Assembly (NCBI GenBank): GCA_021014325.1
Contig: CM037463.1
Location: 20,716,026 to 20,780,025, forward strand
Source of the DNA: Plazaster borealis
Taxonomy: Eukaryota > Echinodermata > Asteroidea > Forcipulatida > Labidiasteridae
Direction: 5' to 3'
DNA length: 64,000 bases
The notes beneath the pieces are model-generated. The model saw nothing but the letters and a program-made list of their open reading frames with translations. It made no database searches and was not told the origin of the DNA. Shown here one piece after another: positions 55,520 through 64,000 of this stretch; the stretch's first letter is position 1; each line of letters starts with the position of its first letter. The translations under genes and the position numbers were made by a program.

Positions 55520-55810
55520 AGTTGGTGGATGGTTGGTTCGTCCAGTTGGTCTTTAAGTATACCTTTTGTTAAAAGGGTGATGTCTTGTTGATAATTTGCA
55601 GGCAGGGGTTTCAAGAAATTTGCAATTCATGCAACAATGCTAAAACTGGGTATAGACCAATAGATCAATAGACCATGGACCGTAGAAAGGGAGGTATTGC
55701 CAAACCGCTGAGGGAAAGCCCCCAATTAATTCCTGATCACTAGACACTGGGACCTTGACTGCTGCAGGAGAAATATTTGAGAGAAGTCATCCGTGCGTAG
55801 TAATATTCCC
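55520..55810 (-). promoter_or_regulatory. Gene 7 non-coding exon 1 (about 55520-55630) and promoter
   Basis: The donor GTAAGTACATG ends at 55519. The TATA-like TCTATACCC is near 55651-55659. The composite element TATTGCCAAACCGCTGAGGG with GGGAAAGCCCCC is at 55695-55722. It is conserved with gene 6 over the whole block, consistent with a recent tandem duplication. Confidence 0.58.
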
Positions 55811-55989
55811 ATTATTTGAAATTAAAAATCTTGGTATTGGAAAATCCTACTGATTGTATTTGTACACTCTTTAAAACTTGATCTGAACATAAGCTTTGTT
55901 GTAATAAAACATATATTAAACTTAATAAATCACAAGGGAAACTGACTGGGTAAATTTTAATTCTATTTTGGGTTGAACAAAGAAGAATT

Positions 55990-56062
55990 GACTAGAATGG
56001 GATTTGAACCTGCCGATCTTCGGATTAACCTGCCGGTGCTCAACCAACTGAGCTGTCTAGCC
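55990..56062 (-). pseudogene. tRNA-Asn-like relic, gene 7 unit
   Basis: It is the duplicate of 50433-50505 with two or three substitutions, including one in the D stem (GACAGCTCAG for GATAGCTCAG). Confidence 0.45.
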
Positions 56063-57464
56063 CTTATGTTGGCGGTCTCCCTAATTTGCCAATATCTTTG
56101 TTCGGGGTGCCAGTCAGAAGCCATTCAAGCTTAATACAAAATGTATGCATCCACCCAGTGGTGCATTAGGTTAAGGAAAAGGGGTGGCTTGTGGGCCATC
56201 CACCCCCATATTGTTTTATATTGGACTAAGTTGAAATTGAAATGGAACAGGAAAAAAGAAAAGTAAAAACAATTTGTTGTCCCTTCTTAAAGTTTTGTAA
56301 AATGTGTGTTGAGACTGTGCAGAAATGTTGTGTTTTTGATACATGGTCATAGTCACGATTTCAGACTGTACACAATTGCATGGCGTGGGGAATTCCACCT
56401 TTGTGAAACTGAACAGGAAGGAGAAAAACAAGTTGTTAGCCAGTGTTAACAACCTTTATACTTGACTTGATTGTTCCAGGGTCCTTTTATTGCCTACATT
56501 ACTCAGTGATACTTTGTTCACCAAACTTGATATACTTGATAATCCTTTTGGGCAAGTTTGTGTCAAATAAAAGTGGGTCATTGTGGAATTATGGCATTGT
56601 GTAGTGTTTGTTTAGAGATAGATCAATTCGGTACTTCATCACTGTAAGCCCAGACTTGGCTAATAATGGTGTTAAATGTTTTGGCTCATATTTTGTCATG
56701 TCAGAGCCAAAACGTTGTATCTCCTAAAATAGCTCTTACATTACGCACGAGTTTGAAATTGTCAAAATGTCCTATCTCGCTTAAAATAGCCCAGATGTAC
56801 ACATTTTTCGTGCTAAATACGTCGTTTTTGCAAAAACGAGATAGAGGTTTTTGCACCGTGCGGCGATTAAAACAAAAACAAAAATATAGTAAAAGTTTCT
56901 GAGAAAAATACAAACCGAACATTGTTTTGTAAACAAAAAATTGATACTATATTAAGTTTGGAATCATTTGAAAATGTACTATCGGGGCATCTTACATGAC
57001 CTCTAAGCTCTAAAAGGCTCAACAAATTTACGAATGAGTTTTAACTGACAGCTTGTTTTTTTTACAACTTTTACACCACCTTCATTTGTCTGGAGAAATG
57101 ATTTCACCTAAAAGATTACAATTTGCAAAATATTATTTAATATATATTTTATTTGTTATCAAACCAAGCCCAAATTCCTAAGGCAAAGCAAAAACAGTTA
57201 CTTGGTGTTTTTCTCATAAACCTGCTGGTATGTTTTTTGTTTGTTTGTTTTTTGCACTGACATGTTTTCAGCGCCTCATCAAAACACAAGGGACTGGAGG
57301 GATGGCTTTGTATTAATTTGTCTTGAACAGCTCCAGTCTTTTCCGGCCATTCAAGACGGAGTAATGTGATCATGTGACTGCCTTTCAACCAGTAGGATCA
57401 TTTAAAATTTCCAGGATATATATTAATTCTGTTAAAATTATTATTAATTTTCTTTTTCTTATAG

Positions 57465-57593
57465 ATGGACCCAAATTACGAGCCAGGTGAGACGGAGACT
57501 CGCACTTTATATGGACTGCAGCTCCAGCAGCTGCGTAACAATGCCGCAGTGACGAAAGAGCTCTTCAACAACGTAGTGACCAAGAAAAACAAG
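57465..57593 (+). CDS. ATIC: ATIC internal exon
   Basis: It encodes 43 residues beginning [20 protein letters not shown] and ending VVTKKNK, which match the transformylase segment of animal ATIC directly after the exon at 920-1009. The acceptor is a pyrimidine-rich TTTTTCTTATAG and the donor is GTACGT at 57594. It is phase 0 at both ends. Confidence 0.93.
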
Positions 57594-58431
57594 GTACGTA
57601 GTCTTTCGGGTGGATAAATAAAGTCAAATATACTATGGTTTGAGGGGTGGACAGTTGATATTAGCTCCTGGAGGTATTGGAAGTTGACACATTCGCCTCG
57701 GGAACTAGTTTGTCAACTTCCAATATCGAGGGAAGCTAATATTGACTGTGCACCCAAAATAAACCATGTTATATTTGTGTTACTGTATACCTCATACTAC
57801 TTTAGTTCGGAATCATTGAGCTCAGCAAAACGCGGATGGACATTAACGTGTGCCGCCATCTTTTGCTAGGGTGATGTTTACGCGTGTGGAACACCTGTGC
57901 GACAGTTTCACGAGTCCTTCGTAGAGCGTGTGCGTAGTGGACCATTGCCCGTGCAATAGTGTAATAATAATTACCCTGTGCGTGACTGTAGCACATTTGA
58001 AAGTCTAAACTTACTTGGTAACATCGAAAAAAGCATATGGCATGTGAAGGTGAATGAACCAGTGAGACTTCGGCCTTTGATCATGCATATGTATGAAGTA
58101 TAAAAATATCTTCTATAACGCATGAAAAAAACAATAAAAACCAGGTAAACCAAATAGGCTAGTGTGAGTTGATTATTAGTTTCAAAAGAAATGTTAGTGG
58201 TAGCTCTTAACATGTACGCTCAAATATTGTCCATGCCAGAAAACGAATGCCTGACCAACCTGTTTTTAAATTGTACATGGGATGCCATCGGTAGACGTGT
58301 ATACACAGCCGGAAATTTTTTGGGGTACAAGGTTAACAGCGGGTGAGGTGTTAACACGCCCGGACATTCCTTTGCTTAGTTTTGAACTGTATAAATTTAT
58401 TTATTATCTCTTGAAATGGTTTTGGTTGCAG

Positions 58432-58598
58432 TTATCTGAGGGAGCCCTGCGAGACCTGATTGTGGCCACCATCGCTGTCAAGTACACGCAGTCCAACTCT
58501 GTCTGCTACGCCCGCGATGGTCAGGTGATTGGAAGCGGCGCGGGACAACAATCTCGTATCCACTGCACCAGACTGGCTGGAGATAAAGCTAACAACTG
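58432..58598 (+). CDS. ATIC: ATIC internal exon (substrate-binding core)
   Basis: It encodes 55 residues plus two bases of a split Trp codon. The block [20 protein letters not shown] and the following [18 protein letters not shown] are among the most conserved in ATIC; the K and the QSR..H residues belong to the AICAR transformylase active site in the family. The acceptor is GGTTGCAG and the donor GTAGGT at 58599. The TG left at the exon end joins G from the next exon to make Trp, which fixes the donor over the tempting GG further on. Confidence 0.94.
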
Positions 58599-59267
58599 GT
58601 AGGTCACCAGACCTGGTTCTGCACGGAGGCAAGGAAGAAAATTGCCTCCATGCCCCTGGTTATTGCCTTGTTGCCCCTTGAAATGTTCCAGGACATTTCC
58701 TTCATAGAGGTGTCCTTTACCGAGGGAAAAATAAAGCTCACAACTTGTCGGTCAGCAGGCTTGATCCTTCACGGAGATGACGCAGGCAATTGCCTCCATG
58801 CCCCTTGGTCATTGCCTAGTTGTCCCTTGAAATGTTCTAGTACAGATTTGGATTTCCCAAACAGAGTTGCCCTTTACCAAGGGAAAAGAACACAGTATCA
58901 GGCCTGGGTTACCAATACACTGATCCATTGAACGGAAAAGGATATCATCGATTTTCGGAAGAGTAAAAAAAAAAAGTTCTCTTAGTTTTCAATAAACACA
59001 CCAAACAACTAACCTTTGAAAACTTCATCAAATTCGGTCACATTTTAGTAGTGAAAACAGAAAAGAACACTATGGCTTGTCTCTGAATTTGTGCATATTT
59101 ATAAGAGGCTTATTTCAATTGCAGCAATCAAAAAAGTGTTTGTGGGGTCTTGAAATGCTATTTTCTTGATGTTGGTGAAAGTTCAGATGGAAATGACATC
59201 CTCTGGATGACGGACAGAGGTTATAAAATAAATGGGTTGTTACTCCTTGTGGATGAATTGCATCATT

Positions 59268-59601
59268 AAAGGCACTGGACACGTTTGGTAATTGTCAAAG
59301 ACCAGTTTTCTCACTTGGTGTATCCCAACATATGCATAAAATAACAAGCCTGTAAAAATTTTGGCTCAATTGGTCATCGAAGTTGCAAAAAAATGATAAA
59401 AGAAAAAACACCCTTGTTTTACAAACTTGTGTGCTTTTAATATTTTAGTGAGAAATTACCTCTTTCTCAAAAACTACGTTACTTCAGATGGAGTCGTTTC
59501 TCACAATGTTTTATACTATCAACAGCTCTCTGTTGCTCGTTACCAAGTAAGTTTTATGTTAATATATATTTTGAGTAATTACCAAACGTGTACAGTGCTT
59601 T
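59268..59601. mobile_element. Foldback element, AAAGGCACTG family, in an ATIC intron
   Basis: The ends are AAAGGCACTGGACACGTTTGG and CCAAACGTGTACAGTGCTTT. The central hairpin is deleted, leaving CTTTTAATATTTTAGTG. It ends about 20 bp before the acceptor of the exon at 59624, so it likely overlaps the branch-point region. Confidence 0.72.
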
Positions 59602-59623
59602 AAGAGACTTTCTTGCTCTTCAG

Positions 59624-59732
59624 GTGGCTGAGACAGCATCCCAAGGTCCTGGGCTTGGTCTTTAAAAAGGGGGTGAAGCGAGCTGAGATGTCCAACGTCA
59701 TTGATGTCTACGTCAACGGAACTGTGGGACAG
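59624..59732 (+). CDS. ATIC: ATIC internal exon
   Basis: The exon opens with the last base of a split Trp codon and then encodes 36 residues, [20 protein letters not shown] through NGTVGQ, matching the transformylase domain. The acceptor is CTCTTCAG and the donor GTAGGG at 59733. The intron before it contains a full foldback transposable element (59268-59601) ending only some 20 bp upstream of the acceptor. Confidence 0.93.
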
Positions 59733-60100
59733 GTAGGGATATCATCGACAGGTCTTGAATTTTACACTGGACCGCAGGCCCAAGGCCGTTGATTTTAGCG
59801 TCTGGCCAGTAAACTCAAGGCCGGACAAGTCTGGCAGTCTTGTTTTATGTCTTATGTTCAAATGTTGACTTTAGGTCTAATTCCTTGCTCTATTGTCTAA
59901 TATCTTTCAATTTTGTTGAGTTTACTTACTCATAAAACAAATTAGACTTATTTTCTACAAGTGATTGTTCAAATACAAAACAGTTTATTGTGTCTGTTAA
60001 ACTGTGCAGATAGTTTTTTTACAGGCTTGCAGCTGGTATTTCACAGAGCAAAGTTGATTGTAAAATTCTTTTGATTTATTCTTTTCCCTCTGATTCACAG

Positions 60101-60160
60101 GACATGGACAAGGACACCTGGGAAGGATTTCTGGAGACTGTTCCACCACAGATCACTCAG
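60101..60160 (+). CDS. ATIC: ATIC internal exon (60 bp)
   Basis: This small exon encodes 20 residues, DMDKDTWEGFLETVPPQITQ, aligning with the variable helix of animal ATIC between the GTVG segment and the EERREW segment. The acceptor is TTCACAG. The donor is GTCATT, a weak match to the consensus, but exon size and frame fit exactly with both neighbours. Confidence 0.88.
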
Positions 60161-60968
60161 GTCATTACTTGGCTAGGAATCCTTTTTATCACACATCCGC
60201 CATCTTTGTCATGTACCCTGTGTGCACTAGCAATAAAGGATACTAACTCTCCTTAATACAAGAATGGGATCTGACTATTTTGACCCCCTCCACCCAGCCT
60301 CGGTTTGGGAGAGTTACAAGATGGCTGTGGCATGATTGAAGGTCTTCTGAGCCCTCCCACCCAACCCCACCCACCCGACCCCAATCAATCCAATATAAGG
60401 CAAATTAAAACCAACAAACATGTTGGCTTTGTGAGAATTTTGTATGCCTTGCCCATTGTTGATTAATTATTGTCTGCAGCAATTTACCTGTTACAATTAT
60501 GCAGCAGTTACTGTTGGATTCCAAGGAGTTTTCAAATGTTTATAAGTGATCAATTAATTAACTATCAGTGGTCAAAGACAGGTATATTTCTATTTGACTC
60601 AATTTTTGTATGAAACCAATTGATAAATGGTATTTAGAACTAATTTATCTTTGCTAAGTGGAAATTATCAGAGAACCAGTTGAATTGCAAACACAGGATC
60701 GATACATGGTATTTTGGCTGGTAACCTGTTTGTTTTTATTTGCTGTGGCGCTAAGCAAGCTTTTCAATTGCTTAGCGAGTTTCTATAGTTGACAGCTTTA
60801 TGGAAGTGTTTGTGTAAGAAAAGTAAATAACAAACAAACAAAACCGAACATTTACAACTTGCTGGTGACTTCTCAAGATTTGTAGAATGAACTTTCCTAG
60901 ATGAAAATTTCTGAACAGAGGTAGCTGGTGCTTACTCCTCGCTCTCTCCTTTGTTGATTTGCTTGTAG

Positions 60969-61064
60969 GAAGAGCGACGGGAGTGGATGGCCAAGTTTAA
61001 GGGTGTGGCCCTGAGCTCTGATGCTTTCTTCCCATTCCGAGACAACATCGATCGTGCTTACCAG
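60969..61064 (+). CDS. ATIC: ATIC internal exon with GC donor
   Basis: It encodes 32 residues ending in the family hallmark [17 protein letters not shown]. The acceptor is GCTTGTAG ending at 60968. The 3' splice donor reads CCAG|GCAAGT, so the following intron (61065-63200) is a GC-AG intron. The otherwise perfect donor consensus and the exact frame continuity with the last exon make this a real, non-canonical but tolerated splice site. Confidence 0.92.
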
Positions 61065-61781
61065 GCAAGTTGACATCTATATGCCATTCTTACTTTTCGC
61101 AGAACAAATTGCTATGTTATGTTGTTGATTTTATCTTTTCATTGAAATTATAAATTTGCTCGATGTCTGAACTGTACAACCAGTTTTGAAACTTGTAACA
61201 TATTTTTTTGACATTTATTTTGAATTGTCTTTACATAATATTGGAATAATCCTAAGGCGTAAAGTTGGAATGTGCAGTCCCTCGCATATGAGTTTTGAAA
61301 TGTCTTTGATTTGTTTGTGCTTTATAAGAAATAACATTTTAATGTGCTTTTATTGTAAATTTTAACTTCACAGTGAAATAAGCAGTTTTGCTATTTGTGT
61401 TCTTGCTCTGTGATTGCAACTTTTCTTTGCTTTATCATTGTTATGTTCACTTTATTGTTCTCTTGGCAAAAGAACAAACATTATTTTCCAAATTTTGTAA
61501 ATGTATACAATATAATTTATTGCTGTTTCAAATAACTAATGTTTTTGTTTTTGTGTGTGTGCATTACTGTTCAGTCTTTGTGGCAAGAATTGCCCCAAAG
61601 ACATGTTTTTCCATTCTCAAGCAGAAAATCTTCCTATGAATGGCAGAAAACTTTTGCGCTCAGTTTTCTGGAAGCTCAATTTTGCATATTAATTGCTTAC
61701 GCCGGTAAAACATTTGTTACGTCCTCCTTACGGGCACACAACATTTTATCTTGTTATTTTCAGACATGATATTTATCTTTT

Positions 61782-62158
61782 AAAGGCATTGCACAAGTTT
61801 GGTAATTGTCAAAGACCAGTGTTCTCATTCTCACTTGGTGTATCCCAACATATGCATAAAATAACAAGCCTGTGGAAATTTGGGCTCAGTTGGTCATCGA
61901 AGTTGCAAGAAAATGATGAAAGAAAAAACACCCTTGTTGTACAAATTTGTGTGCTTTCAGATAGGAATAAAAACTTCTTGCAAGAAGTTTTTATTATTTT
62001 AATGAGAAATTACCTCTTTCTCAAAAACTAGGTTACTTTTAGAGGAAGTCATTTCTCACAATGTTTTATACTATCAACAGCTCTCTGTTGCTCGTTGCCA
62101 AGTCAGTTTTTATGCTAATATATATTTTGAGTAATTACCAAACGTGTACAGTGCCTTT
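61782..62158. mobile_element. Foldback element, AAAGGCACTG family, in the last ATIC intron
   Basis: The ends are AAAGGCATTGCACAAGTTTGG and CCAAACGTGTACAGTGCCTTT, with the central palindrome AACTTCTTGCAAGAAGTT intact. Confidence 0.75.
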
Positions 62159-62282
62159 AAATATGATTTCCAATTTTGTTGATCCCTCTGGATAAAACCA
62201 GTTAGATTGTTAACCAATTGGTTTGGTTGATTGCATCGCATTGCCAAACCTCACGTTGCTAGTTGTAGGGACCTTGAATACT

Positions 62283-62475
62283 GGGCCCAATTTCGTCAAG
62301 CCTGTAAGCTCAAAAACATGCTAAGCACAGGACAATCTTGCTTAGCAAATGCAGGTTACCAGCCAACATTCCATAAAATTTACATTGTTGCGACAGGTGC
62401 CCCACTCATTTTTTACTTGGCAGAGAAATTTGTTGAGCAGTATTTTCTGCTAAACAGTTTTATGAAATTGGGCCC
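62283..62475. mobile_element. Foldback element, GGGCCCAATTTC family, in the last ATIC intron
   Basis: The ends are GGGCCCAATTTCGTCAAGCC and TTTTATGAAATTGGGCCC, with internal AAGCACAGG..AGGTTACCAGCC as in the copy at 589-784. Confidence 0.62.
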
Positions 62476-63200
62476 TGGTGTGCTAAAAGTTGAGTTATGT
62501 TCATCAATGTGGCATGAAATTGTAACAACCTAAATACTAATCTTTAACCCTTCCCTCTACCCCCCCTCTTTGTTACCTTTTTCATTGTTCATCCCTTGTT
62601 TTTTCTGACTGCATTCTGCTCCTCTCTTTTCCATTGACTGCGTCTGTTACAGAAGTACACTCGTATGTGTGTTTTGTTGCCATTTAGCCTTTGATAAAGA
62701 CTATTTTGTCATTTGGGGTGGGGGGGGTGGTTGGTAATTTCAGGCTTATGTTCTCTTGGTTTGATATTTGTAAGTCCAATGCTATGAATGGCTGGGAGGC
62801 TGTATGTATGTACATGTAGTTGTGAGACAGACATATTAGAGTTGCTAATCAGATTAGGGACACTGCAATCGTGATAGACCGGCTGGTGGGATCTCTTATC
62901 AGATTTGAATGTAATAATTTTTTTTGGGGGGGGGGGGAGGGGAGGGGAATTTATGTGCACTTGGTTGAATTAAGGTTTTTTGCTTGTATTTATATTTTGT
63001 ATATGTACATGTATATACTTTTGCTTTTTGGGTATTTTTAGTTTTACTGTGTTTATTAATTGTGCATCTTCTTGTTTTTAACATAAAGATTCTGAAACTG
63101 GTATTTGTTTTTACATTAAATTAAGAGCACCTTAAGTGTTTATTTATCGAATATGAAGGTCTGTTGAATAATTTTCCTTTCTTTGGCCTCCCTGAACCAG

Positions 63201-63320
63201 AGTGGGGTCGAGTACATCGCCAGTCCGTCTGGGGCGGTCCAGGATGAGAAGATTGTAGAGGCTTGTAATGAGCATGAAATTATTCTTGCTCATACCAGCG
63301 TTCGTCTGTTCCATCACTAG
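63201..63320 (+). CDS. ATIC: ATIC last coding exon and stop
   Basis: It encodes the last 39 residues, [20 protein letters not shown] through HTSVRLFHH, followed by TAG. The ending RLFHH is the signature C terminus of animal ATIC. The acceptor is CCTGAACCAG. About 15 bases after the stop there is a GTAAGT (63336), so the 3' UTR may itself be spliced. I see no AATAAA in the next few hundred bases that I would call the polyadenylation signal. Confidence 0.94.
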   Translation, partial: SGVEYIASPSGAVQDEKIVEACNEHEIILAHTSVRLFHH

Positions 63321-63617
63321 ATAACGTTGAACACGGTAAGTTCTTTTGCAACTTTTTTTTAGCAGCAGAAGCAATTCAACGTTTGAATAAACACTCCCTA
63401 GGCCCACTTGCCTACAGGTGACTTCAATCCTCCGATATCCTCCTCCCCTATGTCGCTCCATACCAAACTGTTCGGACTGAGATAAGATTGGAAAGCCCGA
63501 CCCAGTGATAAGCAATTGTAATTCAGGTCTACAGCCCTCAGTCCCTCTGAATTCTTCATTTTGGAAAAGAAGGATTTGGAAGGGTAAAGGATTAATTGAA
63601 ATATTTTATCAACTATT

Positions 63618-63998
63618 AAAGGCACTGGACACGTTTGGTAAATACTCAAAAAAAATATTAGCATAAAAACTTACTTGGTAACGAGCAACGGAGAGCTGTT
63701 GATAGTATAAAACATTGTGAGAAACGACTCCCTCTGAAGTAACGTAGTTTTTGAGAAAGAGGTAATTTCTCACTAAAATATTTGAATCTGAGAACGACTT
63801 CAGGCCTGAAGCCTTTCTCAGGCATCTGAAAGCACACAAATTTGTGCAACAAGGGTGTTTTTTCTTTCATTATTTTCTTGCAACTTCGATGATCAATTGA
63901 GCCTAAATTTTCACAGGTTTTTTATTTTGTGCATATGCTGGGATACAGCAAGTGAGAACACTGGTCTTTGACAATTACCAAACATTTCCAGTTCCTTT
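63618..63998. mobile_element. Foldback element, AAAGGCACTG family, variant centre, 3' of ATIC
   Basis: The ends are AAAGGCACTGGACACGTTTGG and CCAAACATTTCCAGTTCCTTT. The usual central palindrome is replaced by TGAGAACGACTTCAGGCCTG and AAGCCTTTCTCAGGCA, another palindromic sequence, so the arms are conserved while the loop has been swapped. Confidence 0.7.
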
Positions 63999-64000
63999 AA

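Larger units (their letters stand above)
52862..57000. repeat. Tandem duplication unit of gene 7
   Basis: It is collinear with the gene 6 unit. Differences: the SINE is split by about 270 bp of other sequence, the coding tail is extended and the minisatellite is shorter. Its upstream end reaches to within about 450 bp of the next ATIC exon. Confidence 0.8.
1010..57464 (+). other. ATIC: Giant ATIC intron (about 56.5 kb) hosting a nested antisense gene cluster
   Basis: The donor GTAAGT at 1010 and the acceptor TTTCTTATAG ending at 57464 join two exons that are contiguous in the ATIC protein (..KYCILT then MDPNYEP..), so no coding exon is missing between them. The five other ATIC introns in the window measure 838, 1025, 368, 808 and 2136 bp, so this one is roughly 25 to 150 times longer. 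It holds all seven minus-strand deaminase genes, their relics and most of the transposon remnants. A partial copy of the upstream exon's last 27 bases with its donor occurs inside it at 30271. Confidence 0.9.

Overview
The window is animal nuclear DNA: AT-rich, with spliced genes and dense transposable-element debris. The exon structure, the foldback repeats (a ~370-bp family ending AAAGGCACTG..CACGTTTGG and a family ending GGGCCCAATTTC) and the deaminase family point to an echinoderm, most likely a sea star. The species is my inference; I could not search a database.

The backbone is one housekeeping gene on the + strand. Seven exons (920-1009, then 57465-63320) encode the last 256 residues of ATIC, the bifunctional enzyme that finishes de novo IMP synthesis. 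Six of the seven exons sit within 6 kb at the right end. Between the first and second lies a single intron of about 56.5 kb (1010-57464), against 0.4-2.1 kb for the other introns.

Inside that intron, all on the opposite strand, are seven genes for AID/APOBEC-like cytidine deaminases: 5789-6457, 20740-21564, 34620-35270, 39496-40917, 44707-45426, 48415-49062 and 53603-54718. Each has a non-coding first exon ending in a CT|GTAAGT donor, a short to 2-kb intron, and one coding exon that starts just after the acceptor with an ATG (mostly MAS). Each keeps HAE. Six keep PCxxC; the second has PC-x9-C. They fall into three groups: genes 1-2 (with 3 nearby), 4-5, and 6-7. They differ most in the loop between HAE and PC and in the C-terminal tail, which is absent, a 45-residue tandem repeat, a broken repeat, or a long Glu-rich tract ending in a Cys cluster. 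A headless copy of gene 4, a short start-exon relic and several tail relics show ongoing birth and death.

Layout: 1-920, ATIC intron with nested foldback elements. 1010-9560, unit 1 (LINE remnant, gene 1, Penelope-type remnant with a hammerhead-like motif, exon 1 and promoter). 9560-17460, repeats and a tail relic. 17460-26545, unit 2 (as unit 1, plus hAT-like, hairpin and satellite insertions). 26545-29400, minisatellite, SGNH-domain relic and Gypsy integrase relic. 29400-37690, unit 3, starting with a copied tail of the ATIC exon. 38096-42040, gene 4 and its headless copy. 42400-46000, gene 5. 47914-51700 and 52862-57000, the tandem pair of genes 6 and 7, each with a tRNA-derived SINE, a G-rich minisatellite and a tRNA-like relic. 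57465-63320, the ATIC 3' exons.

The deaminase promoters share a composite element, TATTGCAAA followed about 10 bp later by a GGGAAAGCCCC-like site. This resembles paired C/EBP and NF-kB sites of immune promoters. The most noteworthy system here is this rapidly diversifying, probably antiviral or anti-transposon deaminase cluster nested antisense in a purine-synthesis gene. Substrate and function are inference.
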